A DNA stretch of 64,000 bases from a bacterium (GCA_025774805.1 JALGZR010000014.1:1-64000); one strand, 5' to 3'; numbered from the stretch's first letter, positions 46,471-56,137 are shown. Notes: generated by a model from the sequence alone, not told the origin. Translations and numbers: made by a program.

Positions 46471-47127
46471 TCAAGCGCCCATCTCCTCGATCCGCTCGCG
46501 CGTGAGTCCCCCGGCCCCCGGGGAACGGCCCGCGATCTCTCCCGTCTCCGCCAGCCGCCGGAGGTAGCGCGCGAGGACGTCGACCTCCAAGTTCACTCCG
46601 GAACCGGGGGCGAGATCCCCGAGGTTCGTCTCCTCGGCGGTCGTCGGGATCAGGGCGGCCGAGAACGTGTCGTTCGCCACCCGCGTCACCGTCAGGCTGA
46701 CTCCGTTCACGGCCACGGATCCCTTCTCGGCAAGATACGGCCGGAGGGGGGCGTCGACGCGCACGGTCATCTCCCACTGGTTTCCCCGGCGCACGATACG
46801 GGAAACGACTCCGAGACCGTCCACGTGCCCCTGGACGAGGTGACCGTCCAGGAAGTCCCCGAGTCGAAGCGGCAGCTCGAGGTTCACTCGGGCCCCCCGG
46901 GAGATCGAGCCCAGTCGCGTCCGGTCGAGTGACTCGGGCACGACGTCCGCCGTAAACGCGTCCCCCTCGACCGAGGTCACCGTCAGGCAGACCCCGTCGA
47001 CGGCGATGGATCCGCCGGGGACCAGCGAGGGCCGGCTCCGCGGGGCCTCGACCTCGAGGCGGGCCCCGGCCGAGGAGCGCTGCAGCCCCCGGACGATTCC
47101 GACTTCCCGGATGATCCCCGTGAACAT
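46471..47127 (-). CDS. ribE: RibE, riboflavin synthase (alpha subunit type)
   Basis: A 218-residue protein of two lumazine-binding repeats. The first begins MFTGIIREVGIVRGL with GGSIAVDGVCLTVT; the second has GHVDGLGVVSRIV with GSVAVNGVSLTVTRV and LIPTTAEETNLG. It dismutates two lumazine molecules to riboflavin. The ATG at 47127 shares its first base with the ribD stop (TGATG). Order ribD-ribE-ribBA-ribH is standard. Confidence 0.95.
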   Translation of the reverse strand: MFTGIIREVGIVRGLQRSSAGARLEVEAPRSRPSLVPGGSIAVDGVCLTVTSVEGDAFTADVVPESLDRTRLGSISRGARVNLELPLRLGDFLDGHLVQGHVDGLGVVSRIVRRGNQWEMTVRVDAPLRPYLAEKGSVAVNGVSLTVTRVANDTFSAALIPTTAEETNLGDLAPGSGVNLEVDVLARYLRRLAETGEIAGRSPGAGGLTRERIEEMGA

Positions 47128-48272
47128 CAGTCCTCCCGAACCTGGTCTCCCGGCTCGACGCGCCCCGTGACGAGCACGTCGGGGCCGAGCGTCTCCACCT
47201 CGACCTCCGTGAGGCGGTAGGCGTTCGCGACCCGCCGGAGCCCCAGGTCGCCGACCAGACGGGGTCCCCGCCGCCCTCCGAGGATCAGGGGAGCAACGAA
47301 GATGTGGGCCCGCTGGACCAGACCCTTCATGAGCGCCACGGTGTGGATCTCCTCCCCCCCCTCGATCAGGACGGAGTTGAGACCCCGATCCGCCAGCCCC
47401 GCGAACAGCGCCTTCAGATCGACACGACCCCGGTCGTCGGGAGGGGTCGGGACGATCTCCACCCCCCACGCCTCCCGTTCGGCGACCTTCTTCGGTGGAA
47501 CCGGATCAACAGTCGCGACAAGGACTTGTGCCCCTGACTTCGAGCGTTTCCACAGCTTACGGCCGGCCGGGCACGTGAGCTTCGAGTCGGCGACCACGAC
47601 CACGGGATCCCGGCGATGTCCCGGGAGATGGACGTCCAGAGACGGGTCGTCGCGGTCGACGGTGCCGCGGCCCACGAGGACGGCGTCGTAGCGATCGCGC
47701 AGCTCATGTGCCCGGTCCCGCGCCTTCTCCCCGGTGATCCAGCGGGAGTCGCCCCCGTCGGCCCCGAGCCGTCCGTCCAGGGTGACCGCCGCCTTCATCA
47801 CCCCGAAGGCGCGGCCGGTGACCACACGATGAAGATACTCCGCGTTCTGGCGACGCGCCTCTTCCCCGAGGACACCCACCTCCACTTCGATCCCCGCCTC
47901 CCGCAGAAGACGGTGTCCGCCCCCCCCGACCCGCGGATCGGGATCCTCCAGGGCGGAGACGACGCGCTCGATCCCGGCCTCGATCACGGCGGGCGCGCAC
48001 GGCGGCGTCCGACCCGCATGCGAGCAGGGTTCCAGCGTGACGTAGAGGGTCGCGCCCCGGGCGGCGCTCCCGGACTTCGCGAGGGCCATCGCCTCCGCGT
48101 GGGCCGCGCCCGCCCGTACGTGCCAGCCCTCGCCGATGCCGCGCCCCTCGCGGACCACGACCGCCCCGACGATCGGATTGGGGGAGACCCGTCCGATCGC
48201 CCGGCGGGCGAGGGCCAGGGCCCGACGCATCCAGCGGGCGTCCTCGTCGACGACCCGAGACAATCTCGGCAT
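47127..48272 (-). CDS. ribD: RibD, bifunctional pyrimidine deaminase/reductase
   Basis: A 381-residue protein catalysing deamination and side-chain reduction in riboflavin synthesis. The N-terminal deaminase carries the zinc motif HAEAMAL and LEPCSHAGRTPPC; the C-terminal reductase has LDGRLGADGGDSRWITG, the LVGRGTVDRDDPSL segment and LIEGGEEIHT. The ATG at 48272 is chosen to precede DARWMRRALALAR, though its ribosome site is weak. It heads the rib operon. The 233-bp divergent gap upstream (48273-48505) was checked for an FMN riboswitch on the minus strand and none was seen. Confidence 0.94.
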   Translation of the reverse strand: MPRLSRVVDEDARWMRRALALARRAIGRVSPNPIVGAVVVREGRGIGEGWHVRAGAAHAEAMALAKSGSAARGATLYVTLEPCSHAGRTPPCAPAVIEAGIERVVSALEDPDPRVGGGGHRLLREAGIEVEVGVLGEEARRQNAEYLHRVVTGRAFGVMKAAVTLDGRLGADGGDSRWITGEKARDRAHELRDRYDAVLVGRGTVDRDDPSLDVHLPGHRRDPVVVVADSKLTCPAGRKLWKRSKSGAQVLVATVDPVPPKKVAEREAWGVEIVPTPPDDRGRVDLKALFAGLADRGLNSVLIEGGEEIHTVALMKGLVQRAHIFVAPLILGGRRGPRLVGDLGLRRVANAYRLTEVEVETLGPDVLVTGRVEPGDQVRED

Positions 48273-48505
48273 CCCCCGGATGTCGGCCGGTCCTGGTAGC
48301 GGGTGGGAAACGCGGTCCGGATGATCCGCGCGCCGGGTCCCGAGGTCAAGGGAAGAAGAGGGAGGGATGAGGAGCGCCGGAAGCGAAATCCTTCGACAGG
48401 GGCAGAGGGGGCTGCTATTCGGGACGAAGCTCGCCAACCCGCCCCCACCGACCGTGCCGACCCGTCGCCGCGACGGCGGGCGGCTTCCGGGGTGCAGGGA
48501 GTGAC

Positions 48506-49975
48506 ATGATTCGTGTGGCCCGGCCGACTCCCGAACTCTCCCCCGAGGAGGCGTACGGACTCCAGGTTCTGATCGACCTCGCCCGCCTGATCCCCCCGGA
48601 ATCACCGGAGGTCCGGACGGGACCGGAACTCGTTCTCCGGGAGGCCCCGTCCCCCGAAGCCGGGCCCCGGTCCCTGCAGCTCCTCGTCGAACCGGAGGTC
48701 GTCGTCGAGCCCGGCCGCGTCGTATTGCCTCGTGCCCTCCTCTCCGGGGTCGCCGCGATTGCCGGGGCGCAGGAGGAACAGACGACGGAGGCGAGGGATC
48801 CCCACGGTCGGGTTCCGCCCGACGCCAATCCCCTCGTGCGGGCCGGGCTCGCCTCCGCGCCGATCCTCTCCCGGGCAGCCCGATCGCTTCGCGAGGCGGC
48901 GGCCCGGGCCGCCGCCGGAGACCCGTTCTGGACCGTCTGTCCCTGGCCCGAGGGACGCCGGTGGGCCGCTACCCTCACGCACGATCTCGATCTCGTGTGC
49001 TGGTGGCCGCTCTCGACCCTCGCTCGGATGACCGAGCTCGCGAAGCGATCGCAGGGGGCGCGACTCGCCCGCGTGCTCGGGTCCGCGGTCGCCTCCACGT
49101 TTCGCCGGCCGGTGAAGGACGCGGTGTCGCGCATCTTGAAGATCGAGTCCGGTCACGGTATGCGGTCGACCTGGTTCTCACTGTGCGAGTCGCCGAGTCC
49201 TCGGACGTTTCTCGCGAGGGACGTCACCTATCGACCCGAGAGCGCACTGAATCGTGCGATCCTCACGGAGATCCGGGCCCGGGGTCACGAGGTCTCGCTC
49301 CACGGAAGCTTCGCGACCGTCGAGAGTCCGGAGCGAATGCGGCGCCAGCGGGAGCGACTCGGCGCGATTCTCGGAGAGGAGGTGGCGGGCGTGCGGCAGC
49401 ACTTCCTGAGGATGAGACCCGGGGTGACCCAGCTGGGGATGATCCGGGCGGGCTTCCGATACGACGCCACCTTCGGCTTTCCCGATCGGGCCGGCTTCCG
49501 CCTCGGGACAGGGGACGTCCTTCCCGGCTGGAGCGCCCGGAGTCGCTCCGTTCTGCCGCTGGAGGAGGTACCGCTGATCTGGATGGACCGCTCGTCGAGC
49601 AAGTACGCCGGGCAGGAGGAACCCCTCGCCTGGGTCGAGGAGGCCGCGAGCTCGGCCCGGGAGTGCCGCGACTCGGAGGGTCTCTGGGTCGGGGTATGGC
49701 ACCCGTACCTCAGCGACCCTCTCGGCTTTCCGGATGCGCCCCGCGCATTCGAGGAGCTGGCCTCCACCCTTCGGGCCGATCGTCCGTGGACGGTGCCGCT
49801 CGTCGAGGTCGTCGAGTGGCGGGCGGTCCGCCGGGGACTGAGAGTCGCGGAAGTGGACGAGGCCGGTGTTCCGCGGGTCACCGTTCCCGGGGGCGAGGCG
49901 GTGCCCGTCGATCTCGAGTCGCCGGCGGGGGACACGATTCGGGTCCGCGGCGCGCCGGCGGGAGTCCATGAATAG
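48506..49975 (+). CDS. Polysaccharide deacetylase family protein
   Basis: A 489-residue protein without a signal peptide. After an N-terminal domain of about 140 residues it has ATLTHDLDLVCWW (the metal-binding T-H-D-x-D pattern), GHEVSLHGSF, RQHFLRMRPGVT and FRYDATFGFPDRAGFRLGTGD, the recurring set of a subfamily of NodB-like deacetylases found in glycan clusters. The classical HxxxH metal pair is modified to LHGSF, so specificity may differ. The ATG at 48506 follows AGGGAG. It diverges from the rib operon and overlaps the start of the flippase-like gene by eight bases, forming a two-gene unit. Confidence 0.78.
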   Translation: MIRVARPTPELSPEEAYGLQVLIDLARLIPPESPEVRTGPELVLREAPSPEAGPRSLQLLVEPEVVVEPGRVVLPRALLSGVAAIAGAQEEQTTEARDPHGRVPPDANPLVRAGLASAPILSRAARSLREAAARAAAGDPFWTVCPWPEGRRWAATLTHDLDLVCWWPLSTLARMTELAKRSQGARLARVLGSAVASTFRRPVKDAVSRILKIESGHGMRSTWFSLCESPSPRTFLARDVTYRPESALNRAILTEIRARGHEVSLHGSFATVESPERMRRQRERLGAILGEEVAGVRQHFLRMRPGVTQLGMIRAGFRYDATFGFPDRAGFRLGTGDVLPGWSARSRSVLPLEEVPLIWMDRSSSKYAGQEEPLAWVEEAASSARECRDSEGLWVGVWHPYLSDPLGFPDAPRAFEELASTLRADRPWTVPLVEVVEWRAVRRGLRVAEVDEAGVPRVTVPGGEAVPVDLESPAGDTIRVRGAPAGVHE

Positions 49976-50993
49976 GCTCGCGCGGCCGGGATGGGTCCTC
50001 CGCATCCTCCTGGTGGCGGGAGTGCTGCTTCTCGCCTACCGGGTCGTGACGGAGAAGTGGAGCGAGCTGACCGCCTATCGGTACGAGCTCGTGCTCTCCC
50101 CCCTGCCGCTGCTCGGGGCGGTCCTTCTGGCGGCGGCCGTCTATCCGCTCCAGATCTCGATCTGGCGACGCTTCATGGTCCACTTCGGCTCGAGCGTGTC
50201 GTTCCCGGACGCCGCGCACGTCTGGCTCCTGGCCAACCTCGGGAAGTACGTGCCGGGGAAGCTCTGGACGGTGGCGGGAGCGGGGGTGCTGGCGCACCGG
50301 GCGAACCTCGGATCGGGATCCGCGGTGGTCTCCGTCTTCGTGCTCCAGTTCCTCGCGGTGGCGACCGCGTTCCTCCTGGCGGCGCCCTTTCCGTTTCCCG
50401 AGACCTCCGTTCCGATCGCCGGACCGGTTCGCCTCGGGGCGGTGGTGATCGGAGTGATCACGATCGGCCTCGTCGCCGGGTCGCGGATCGGGGGCGGCCT
50501 CCGGCTGCGCCGGCTCCTGCCCGACCGACTCGCTCTACCGCCGTCGATTCCGCTCCGTCTCCTGGCGCTCGGGACGACCGTGAACGCGATCGTCTGGCTC
50601 CTGTACGGTCTCTCGCTCTGGCTCCTCGCGCGCGGCGTCCTGCCCGACCCCGGGCTGCCGCTCTCCACCGCCGTCTCCGCGTTCGCGATCGCCTACGTCG
50701 TGGGGTTTCTCGCGCTGTTCGCGCCGGGGGGAATCGGACCGCGGGAAACGATCCTGCTGACGATCCTCGCGGAGACGTCGGGCGCCGGCCCCGCCGCGGT
50801 GATCGTGGTGAGCAGCCGCCTTCTCCTGACGGTGCTGGAGCTCGTCCTGGCGATCCCGTTTTTCTTTCGCCGTCTCTCGCCCGGCGGCGGCCCGGCCCGG
50901 GAGGGGCGAGCGTCGGACGGGATCAGCCCCGGCGAGCGCGACTCCGGATCGCCCCGACCGCCCCCAGGAGAGCGACGATCCCGAGGGACGTGA
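49968..50993 (+). CDS. UPF0104/LPG synthase TM-region membrane protein (second family member)
   Basis: A 341-residue protein with eight or so hydrophobic helices. AHVWLLANLGKYVPGKLWTVAGAGVLAH is the central motif of this branch, and FLALFAPGGIGPRETILLTIL the conserved late motif. It is homologous in layout to the product at 32845. A flippase-like role in moving lipid-linked sugars is plausible. The start ATG lies within the last codons of the deacetylase gene. The last 24 codons (rich in Pro, Gly, Arg) overlap the converging YfhO-like gene, suggesting a C-terminal extension of little structural role. Confidence 0.82.
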   Translation: MNRLARPGWVLRILLVAGVLLLAYRVVTEKWSELTAYRYELVLSPLPLLGAVLLAAAVYPLQISIWRRFMVHFGSSVSFPDAAHVWLLANLGKYVPGKLWTVAGAGVLAHRANLGSGSAVVSVFVLQFLAVATAFLLAAPFPFPETSVPIAGPVRLGAVVIGVITIGLVAGSRIGGGLRLRRLLPDRLALPPSIPLRLLALGTTVNAIVWLLYGLSLWLLARGVLPDPGLPLSTAVSAFAIAYVVGFLALFAPGGIGPRETILLTILAETSGAGPAAVIVVSSRLLLTVLELVLAIPFFFRRLSPGGGPAREGRASDGISPGERDSGSPRPPPGERRSRGT

Positions 50994-53304
50994 GCGTGAT
51001 CGCCTTCCCCGCCTCGTACGGAGGAGACCGGTACGCGAGCTCGACCTCGCGGGCCCCGGGCGCGAGCTCGATTCCCCGGATCACGCCGTTCACGCGGAGC
51101 AAGGGGGCCGTGTGCCCGTCGACCTTCACGTTCCAGTAGGGAAACCAGTTCTCCGACTGCACGAGCACGCAGGGCCGATCGACCGACACCTCGACCCGAA
51201 TCCGGTTTCCCTCGTAGGCGTAGGAGACCACCCGGCCCGGTTCCGCCCCCGATCCCGATCCGCTCGGGAAGTCGGGCTCCGCTTCGAGCACCACGCTTCT
51301 CCCCACGTCGAACTCCGGATCGGCGATCCGGGCGGGAATCTCGTCGGGTGCGGCGATCACCTCGTAGGAGTCGGTCATCCAGAACCGGGGATTGTAGTCC
51401 GGAACGGGAAGGGGATTCGGGTGCTGCGGGTTGTCGTGCAGGATGTACTTGACGTTGAGCATCCGGAGAAACGGGTAGGCATTCCCGCTCACCGCCAGAA
51501 GCCCCCCCGCCTCGGGGGCGGAACGGAGCCGCCGGTACCAGGACAGCTCGTTGTCGTGGAAACCCAGGACGGACTCGACGCCGAACAACCCGAGGTTGTT
51601 GGAGCCGTGCCGGGCATCCACGGGCATCACGCGGAACTTCTCCCGCTCCGTCTCCGACTGGAGGCGTTCGACCAGGGGATCGGGACGGAGGAACACGTCG
51701 CCCTCCACGTTCCGCGGAGGAGGATACACGTTCGTGTCGAGGGTGACCTGGAACCGATCGTCCACGCGCCACAGGTCGATGACCGTGAGCAGTCCGAGAA
51801 GGAGCACCGCGGCCGGTCCGCGCAGCCGACCGCTTCGCGCGGCCCAGAGGATCGCCCCGCACGCGGCGAGGATCGCGGCCGCCGCGAGAGCCCCCGTTCG
51901 GAATGCGGGGAGATTCGCGGTCGCGACGGCGCTCTTCTCCGGAGTGATCCCCGGGTAGAACAGGCCGATCCAGGTGTCGACGAGACCTCTCCCCTCGGCC
52001 GACGCCCCGAGGAGGAGGGCCGCTCCGGCGAGACATCCGACCAACACCGGCAGATCCCGCCGGGAGTCTCGCCGTCCCGTTCCCGTCCGCGCCCGGGCGG
52101 CGAGGAGGTCCTGGACTCCGAGGGCCGCCAGCACGCTCCCGCCGAACGCCGCTCCGAACATCACCAGCGGGGGAGCTCGGAAGAGCTTCACCTGCGGCAC
52201 GACGTGGTAGAAGAGGCGATGCAGGGGGGTGTGCTCCCCCAGCGAGTAGGCGACGGAGAACACCCCGAGGCCGGCCATGAACCAGCGCGTCGGGTTCCTC
52301 CGCCCCAGGAGAGCCGACGCGGCCAGGACCAGGGTGACCAGTCCGAGGTAGTCCGAGTTGTATTTGAAGATGTTCCGCCCCCAGTAGCCCTCCGGCGCGT
52401 TGCAGAACTCCGGGACGACCATCGAGGCGATCTCTTCGGGGTGGAGGGACCACGAGGCGGCGTGGGCGTAGTCGGTCTTCGTCGATCGCACCGAGAAGCC
52501 GTCCGGATGCCTCACGTAGGCGACCGCCGGCACGAGCTGAACGGACGACACGAGGAGCCCCAGGACGATCGCCGCCCCGAAGCCCACCACGTTGCGCACC
52601 GGACGGGGGCGGGGGCGGTCCGCCTCCCCCCCGGCGGGCACGGCTCCGGTCGAAAGCCGCAGAAGGAAGAGGCCGGCCAGAAACCACATGCAGTGGTAGG
52701 CCATCTGGATCTGGGCGGAGAGCACGAGGAGCCCGATCGAGAGACCGAGCAGCAGGTACGAGCGGCTGGTCTGGCGCAAGAGCGCCCTTTCGGCCAGACC
52801 GAGAACCAGCGGGGTCAGGCTGACCACGTACATCTTCCCGTCCTGGCCGGCGTACAGGTAGCTCACCAGAATCGGACAGAGCATGTAGGTGATTCCTCCG
52901 AACCCGATCGCCTCCCGACGAAGTCCCAGGGTCCGCAGGTAGAAGGCCATGAAGACGCCGGCGAGGAAGATGTGGAAGATCAGCTTGTGGCCCATCCCGC
53001 GGTAGACGGGCATGAGGAAGTGGAGAATCGAGGAGGGGAAGAACGTGTCCCCGTGCGTCGCGTCGATGTAGGGCAGCCCCCCCAGGATGTAGGGATTCCA
53101 CTTCGGGAACTCGAGGAACTCGCGAACGAAGTCGACGTTCAGGGAGCGGAAGAAGAGACCCGCGGGGATCGAGTCGCTGCCGTAGAGGAGATCGTCGCCG
53201 AACAGGTAACCGGCGAAGAGGACGATCACGAGGATCGCCAGCAGCAATTCGAGTCCGACCCGGGAGAGGATGCGGCGCATCCGGTCTTCGAGCCGGCCGC
53301 TCAA
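50923..53304 (-). CDS. YfhO-like multi-pass membrane protein
   Basis: A 793-residue membrane protein with about twelve hydrophobic helices in the first 480 residues, a periplasmic beta-rich domain, and a final helix near the C-terminus. Features of the YfhO family: FLEFPKWNPYILGGLPYIDATHGDTFFP, LYAGQDGKMYVVSLTPL, YWGRNIFKYNSDYLG and, late, RFWMTDSYEVI and ENWFPYWNVKVDG. YfhO-type proteins act in glycosylation of envelope polymers in Firmicutes; the substrate here is unknown. The TTG start overlaps the kinase-like gene stop as TTGA; the 3' end overlaps the plus-strand gene by 71 bp. Confidence 0.8.
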   Translation of the reverse strand: MSGRLEDRMRRILSRVGLELLLAILVIVLFAGYLFGDDLLYGSDSIPAGLFFRSLNVDFVREFLEFPKWNPYILGGLPYIDATHGDTFFPSSILHFLMPVYRGMGHKLIFHIFLAGVFMAFYLRTLGLRREAIGFGGITYMLCPILVSYLYAGQDGKMYVVSLTPLVLGLAERALLRQTSRSYLLLGLSIGLLVLSAQIQMAYHCMWFLAGLFLLRLSTGAVPAGGEADRPRPRPVRNVVGFGAAIVLGLLVSSVQLVPAVAYVRHPDGFSVRSTKTDYAHAASWSLHPEEIASMVVPEFCNAPEGYWGRNIFKYNSDYLGLVTLVLAASALLGRRNPTRWFMAGLGVFSVAYSLGEHTPLHRLFYHVVPQVKLFRAPPLVMFGAAFGGSVLAALGVQDLLAARARTGTGRRDSRRDLPVLVGCLAGAALLLGASAEGRGLVDTWIGLFYPGITPEKSAVATANLPAFRTGALAAAAILAACGAILWAARSGRLRGPAAVLLLGLLTVIDLWRVDDRFQVTLDTNVYPPPRNVEGDVFLRPDPLVERLQSETEREKFRVMPVDARHGSNNLGLFGVESVLGFHDNELSWYRRLRSAPEAGGLLAVSGNAYPFLRMLNVKYILHDNPQHPNPLPVPDYNPRFWMTDSYEVIAAPDEIPARIADPEFDVGRSVVLEAEPDFPSGSGSGAEPGRVVSYAYEGNRIRVEVSVDRPCVLVQSENWFPYWNVKVDGHTAPLLRVNGVIRGIELAPGAREVELAYRSPPYEAGKAITLTSLGIVALLGAVGAIRSRARRG

Positions 53305-55175
53305 TCGGTCTCCTCTCCGCCGTTCCCGGAGACGGACGTCCCCGGCCCGCCGCCTTCCGGCGGCCCCGCCTCCTCCCCTGCCCCTCCGTTCTCCGCGAGG
53401 GCCTGAACGATCGCGTTCCGAACCCGCGCCATCTGGAACGGCTTGTACAGTACCGCGGACAGTCCGTCCCGCGAGGCCTTCACGATGGAGTGGGACGGAT
53501 CGTAACCGTAGGCGGTCATGAGGATCACTTTCGTGTCGGGGTGCACCTCCTTCACCCCGGCGAAGACTTCGTACCCGTTCTTGTGGGGCATCTTGATATC
53601 GGAGAGGACGAGATCGTAGCGCCTCTGCCCCGCCATCTCGATGGCCTGGCGTCCGTCTTCGGCCACGTCCACCTCGAATCCCTCGAGGGCCAGGAAGTCC
53701 TTGAGAAACTCGCGGACGTACTTCCGGTCGTCCGCGACCAGAATCTTCGCGCCCGCGACGGCGCGGCTCTTCTCGCCGAGCTCCACCATACGGATCTCGC
53801 CGACGTACTGGGTCGTCTGGTACTTGTCGCCCCGGGCGAGCTTCTGGAGCTGGTTCGTGAGCCCGGCGATCTTGAGGGCCTCGCGGGAGATGACCTCCAG
53901 TCGCTCCATCTCCTTTCCGAGCGTCTTCGAGCGGCCGGTGCTCTCGTACATCTCCCGGATCTCGGGGAGATCGAGATTGAGCAGGGAGATCTGGCCGGCG
54001 GACAGGATCTCCTCGAGGAAGTTGTTGATCTCGTGGCAGAGCGTGGCCGCGACCTCACCGACGGTGGCCGCCCGCTCGGCCGCGACCATCTCCTGCTCGA
54101 GCCGCTTCCAGGGCCGGAGGTCGCGGGAGATGCCCGCCGTGCCGAGAAAGGTCCCGTCCTCGTCGTAGAGGGCGGAGGCGGAGAGAGCGGCCGGGATCTT
54201 CTCTCCCGCCTTGGAGACGAAGGCAGTCTCGTATCCGTCGAGCAGGCCGGCCCCACCGTGCCCCTCCGACATCAGAAGCCGCTTCATGGCGGAGGCCTCC
54301 GCCTCGTTTCCGTAGACCTTCACGACGCTCTCCCCGATCATCTCCTCCGAGGTCCACCCCAGCATGCGCGTCGCCCCCTCGTTCCAGAGGGTGATCTTGC
54401 CTTTGGGATCGGTCGCGATGATCGCGTCGGCCGAGTGGGTCACGAAGTTCTCGAGATAGCCCTCCGTCTTGCGCAGCTCGCGGAGGAGCAGACTCTGCTC
54501 GATGGCGAACGCCGCCTCGCGTGCGAAGAGCTCGAGCACGGTGAGGCTCTCCGCGGTCGGTCGCCGGCCGTCGAACGGGTCGTCCACGGACATCGACCCC
54601 AGCATCTTCCCCTCGCCTCCGAGCAGCGGAAGGAAGAGAAGATCCTCGGGGTGCCAGTCGATGAAGTCCCCCTCCGAGCGGCTCGAGGAGACGCCGACCC
54701 GCGAGAGCTGGCTGCCGAGGCTGGAGTCGTGAGGAATGAAATAGGAGTTGCCGACCCGGTACCTCTCGTCGAACATCCGCCGCCGCACTTCGGGGGAGAT
54801 GGTGGGAGCCGACTCCAGCGCCTTGGCTTCCTCCCGGGAGAGCCCGGCGTGGGCGCGCTTCCGGACCTGCCAGTCGTCGTCGATCAGGGTGATGACGCAG
54901 CGACGGAAGTTGCACGCGGTGACGATTCCGTTCGCGACGCGCTCCAGCTGTTCGTCGAGGTCGGGAGCGACGAGGACCGAGGCGGAGACCCGGAAGAGGT
55001 GGGCGACCTGATCGGCCGCGCGCTTCCTCTCGTAGACCTCCCGATCGATCCGGCCCCGAAGGCGGTCGACCTCCTCGCGGAGCTCGGCGATCCGCGCGCG
55101 AAGCTCGGCCGCGTTCCCCCCTTCCCCCTCCCCGAAAGGAGGCGGGGAATCCGGGCGGCGGGATTTCTGCGACAC
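53301..55175 (-). CDS. GAF-PAS-histidine box-receiver protein without an ATPase domain
   Basis: A 624-residue cytoplasmic signalling protein. Order: N-terminal coiled coil (about 20-60), GAF domain (about 60-230), PAS domain (about 240-355; DAIIATDPKGKITLWNEGATRML), a histidine-box helix TVGEVAATLCHEINN (His381) with a second helix, and a C-terminal receiver (about 476-595; acidic pair 482-483, Asp526 in VLSDIKMP, Lys578). Between the histidine box and the receiver only about 90 residues occur, with no N, G1, F or G2 boxes of a HATPase domain. It therefore cannot phosphorylate itself and may accept phosphate from another kinase. The GTG at 55175 follows GAGGGG. Partner unknown. Confidence 0.82.
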   Translation of the reverse strand: MSQKSRRPDSPPPFGEGEGGNAAELRARIAELREEVDRLRGRIDREVYERKRAADQVAHLFRVSASVLVAPDLDEQLERVANGIVTACNFRRCVITLIDDDWQVRKRAHAGLSREEAKALESAPTISPEVRRRMFDERYRVGNSYFIPHDSSLGSQLSRVGVSSSRSEGDFIDWHPEDLLFLPLLGGEGKMLGSMSVDDPFDGRRPTAESLTVLELFAREAAFAIEQSLLLRELRKTEGYLENFVTHSADAIIATDPKGKITLWNEGATRMLGWTSEEMIGESVVKVYGNEAEASAMKRLLMSEGHGGAGLLDGYETAFVSKAGEKIPAALSASALYDEDGTFLGTAGISRDLRPWKRLEQEMVAAERAATVGEVAATLCHEINNFLEEILSAGQISLLNLDLPEIREMYESTGRSKTLGKEMERLEVISREALKIAGLTNQLQKLARGDKYQTTQYVGEIRMVELGEKSRAVAGAKILVADDRKYVREFLKDFLALEGFEVDVAEDGRQAIEMAGQRRYDLVLSDIKMPHKNGYEVFAGVKEVHPDTKVILMTAYGYDPSHSIVKASRDGLSAVLYKPFQMARVRNAIVQALAENGGAGEEAGPPEGGGPGTSVSGNGGEETD

Positions 55176-55186
55176 GTCTCTACCCC

Positions 55187-56137
55187 TCAGGCGGCGGGCC
55201 GGTCCTCCGGAACCAGAGCGCGGGCGAAGGCCTCGGGATCGAAGTCCTGCAGATCCTCGATCCCCTCGCCCACCCCGACGAGCTTCACCGGAACTTCGAG
55301 CTCCCGCCGGATCGCCAGGACCACTCCGCCGCGGGCGGTGCCGTCCAGCTTGGCGAGCACGAGCCCGGTGACCCCCAGATCCTCGCCGAATACCCGGGCC
55401 TGTTGCAACGCGTTCTGACCGGTGGTCGCGTCGAGCACGAGGAGCACTTCGTGGGGGGCCCCGGGGAGGCGGCGCTCGATCACCCGCCGCATCTTGTGAA
55501 GCTCTTCCATGAGGGAGGTCTTCGTGTGAAGCCGTCCGGCCGTGTCCACGAGGACTACGTCCGCCTTCCGGGCGATCGCGGACTCGAGCCCGTCGTGGAC
55601 GACCGCAGCGGCGTCGCCCCCCTCCCGCCCCCTCACCAGGGGGACTCCGGCGCGCTCGGCCCACCCCGCGAGCTGCTCGACGGCCGCCATCCGGTACGTG
55701 TCTCCCGCGACGACCAGGACCCGCTTGCCCTCCTCGCGGAGGCGGGCCGCGAGCTTGCCGATCGTCGTGGTCTTGCCCGCCCCGTTGACCCCGATCACGA
55801 GAACGACGGCGGGGCCCTCGGCGACGTCCAGAGCGAGCGGCGGACGCTCGCCCGACCCCATCTTCTCGCAGAGCGACCGGCGCAGCGTCTCCAGAACTTG
55901 ATCCGGGTCGGGTCGGGACCAGCGGCCCGCGGCGCGACGGAGATCCTCCACGAGCTCCTCCGCGGTGATCGCGCCCACGTCGCTCCGGAGCAGGAGCTCC
56001 TCGACCTCCTCCCACATCTCCTCGTCGACGGTGCTGCGGCCCCGGACGATGTTCCGGACCCCGTCGCCGATCTGGTCGCGCGTCTTCCGGAGTCCCGCTT
56101 TGAGCCGAGCGATCCCCTGCCCGATTCCCCTGATCAA
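55187..56137 (-). CDS. ftsY: FtsY, signal recognition particle receptor GTPase
   Basis: A 316-residue SRP receptor. The NG domains are complete: helical N domain with EEVEELLLRSDVG, then G1 IGVNGAGKTTTIGKLA, G2-region DTYRMAAVEQLAGWA (usually DTFRAAA), G3 VLVDTAGRLHTKTSLMEEL, the G4 loop LAKLDGTARGG, and a closing GVGEGIEDLQDFDPEAFA. There is no acidic A domain: the protein begins with a short amphipathic, Arg/Lys-rich helix that could bind membrane. TTG at 56137 overlaps the smc stop as TTGA; smc-ftsY adjacency is common. Confidence 0.95.
   Translation of the reverse strand: MIRGIGQGIARLKAGLRKTRDQIGDGVRNIVRGRSTVDEEMWEEVEELLLRSDVGAITAEELVEDLRRAAGRWSRPDPDQVLETLRRSLCEKMGSGERPPLALDVAEGPAVVLVIGVNGAGKTTTIGKLAARLREEGKRVLVVAGDTYRMAAVEQLAGWAERAGVPLVRGREGGDAAAVVHDGLESAIARKADVVLVDTAGRLHTKTSLMEELHKMRRVIERRLPGAPHEVLLVLDATTGQNALQQARVFGEDLGVTGLVLAKLDGTARGGVVLAIRRELEVPVKLVGVGEGIEDLQDFDPEAFARALVPEDRPAA

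Noticed and set aside
48273-48505. FMN riboswitch before ribD
   Set aside because: The conserved FMN aptamer segments were not found; one stretch (taccaggaccggccgacat) loosely resembles its 3' part but the rest is absent.
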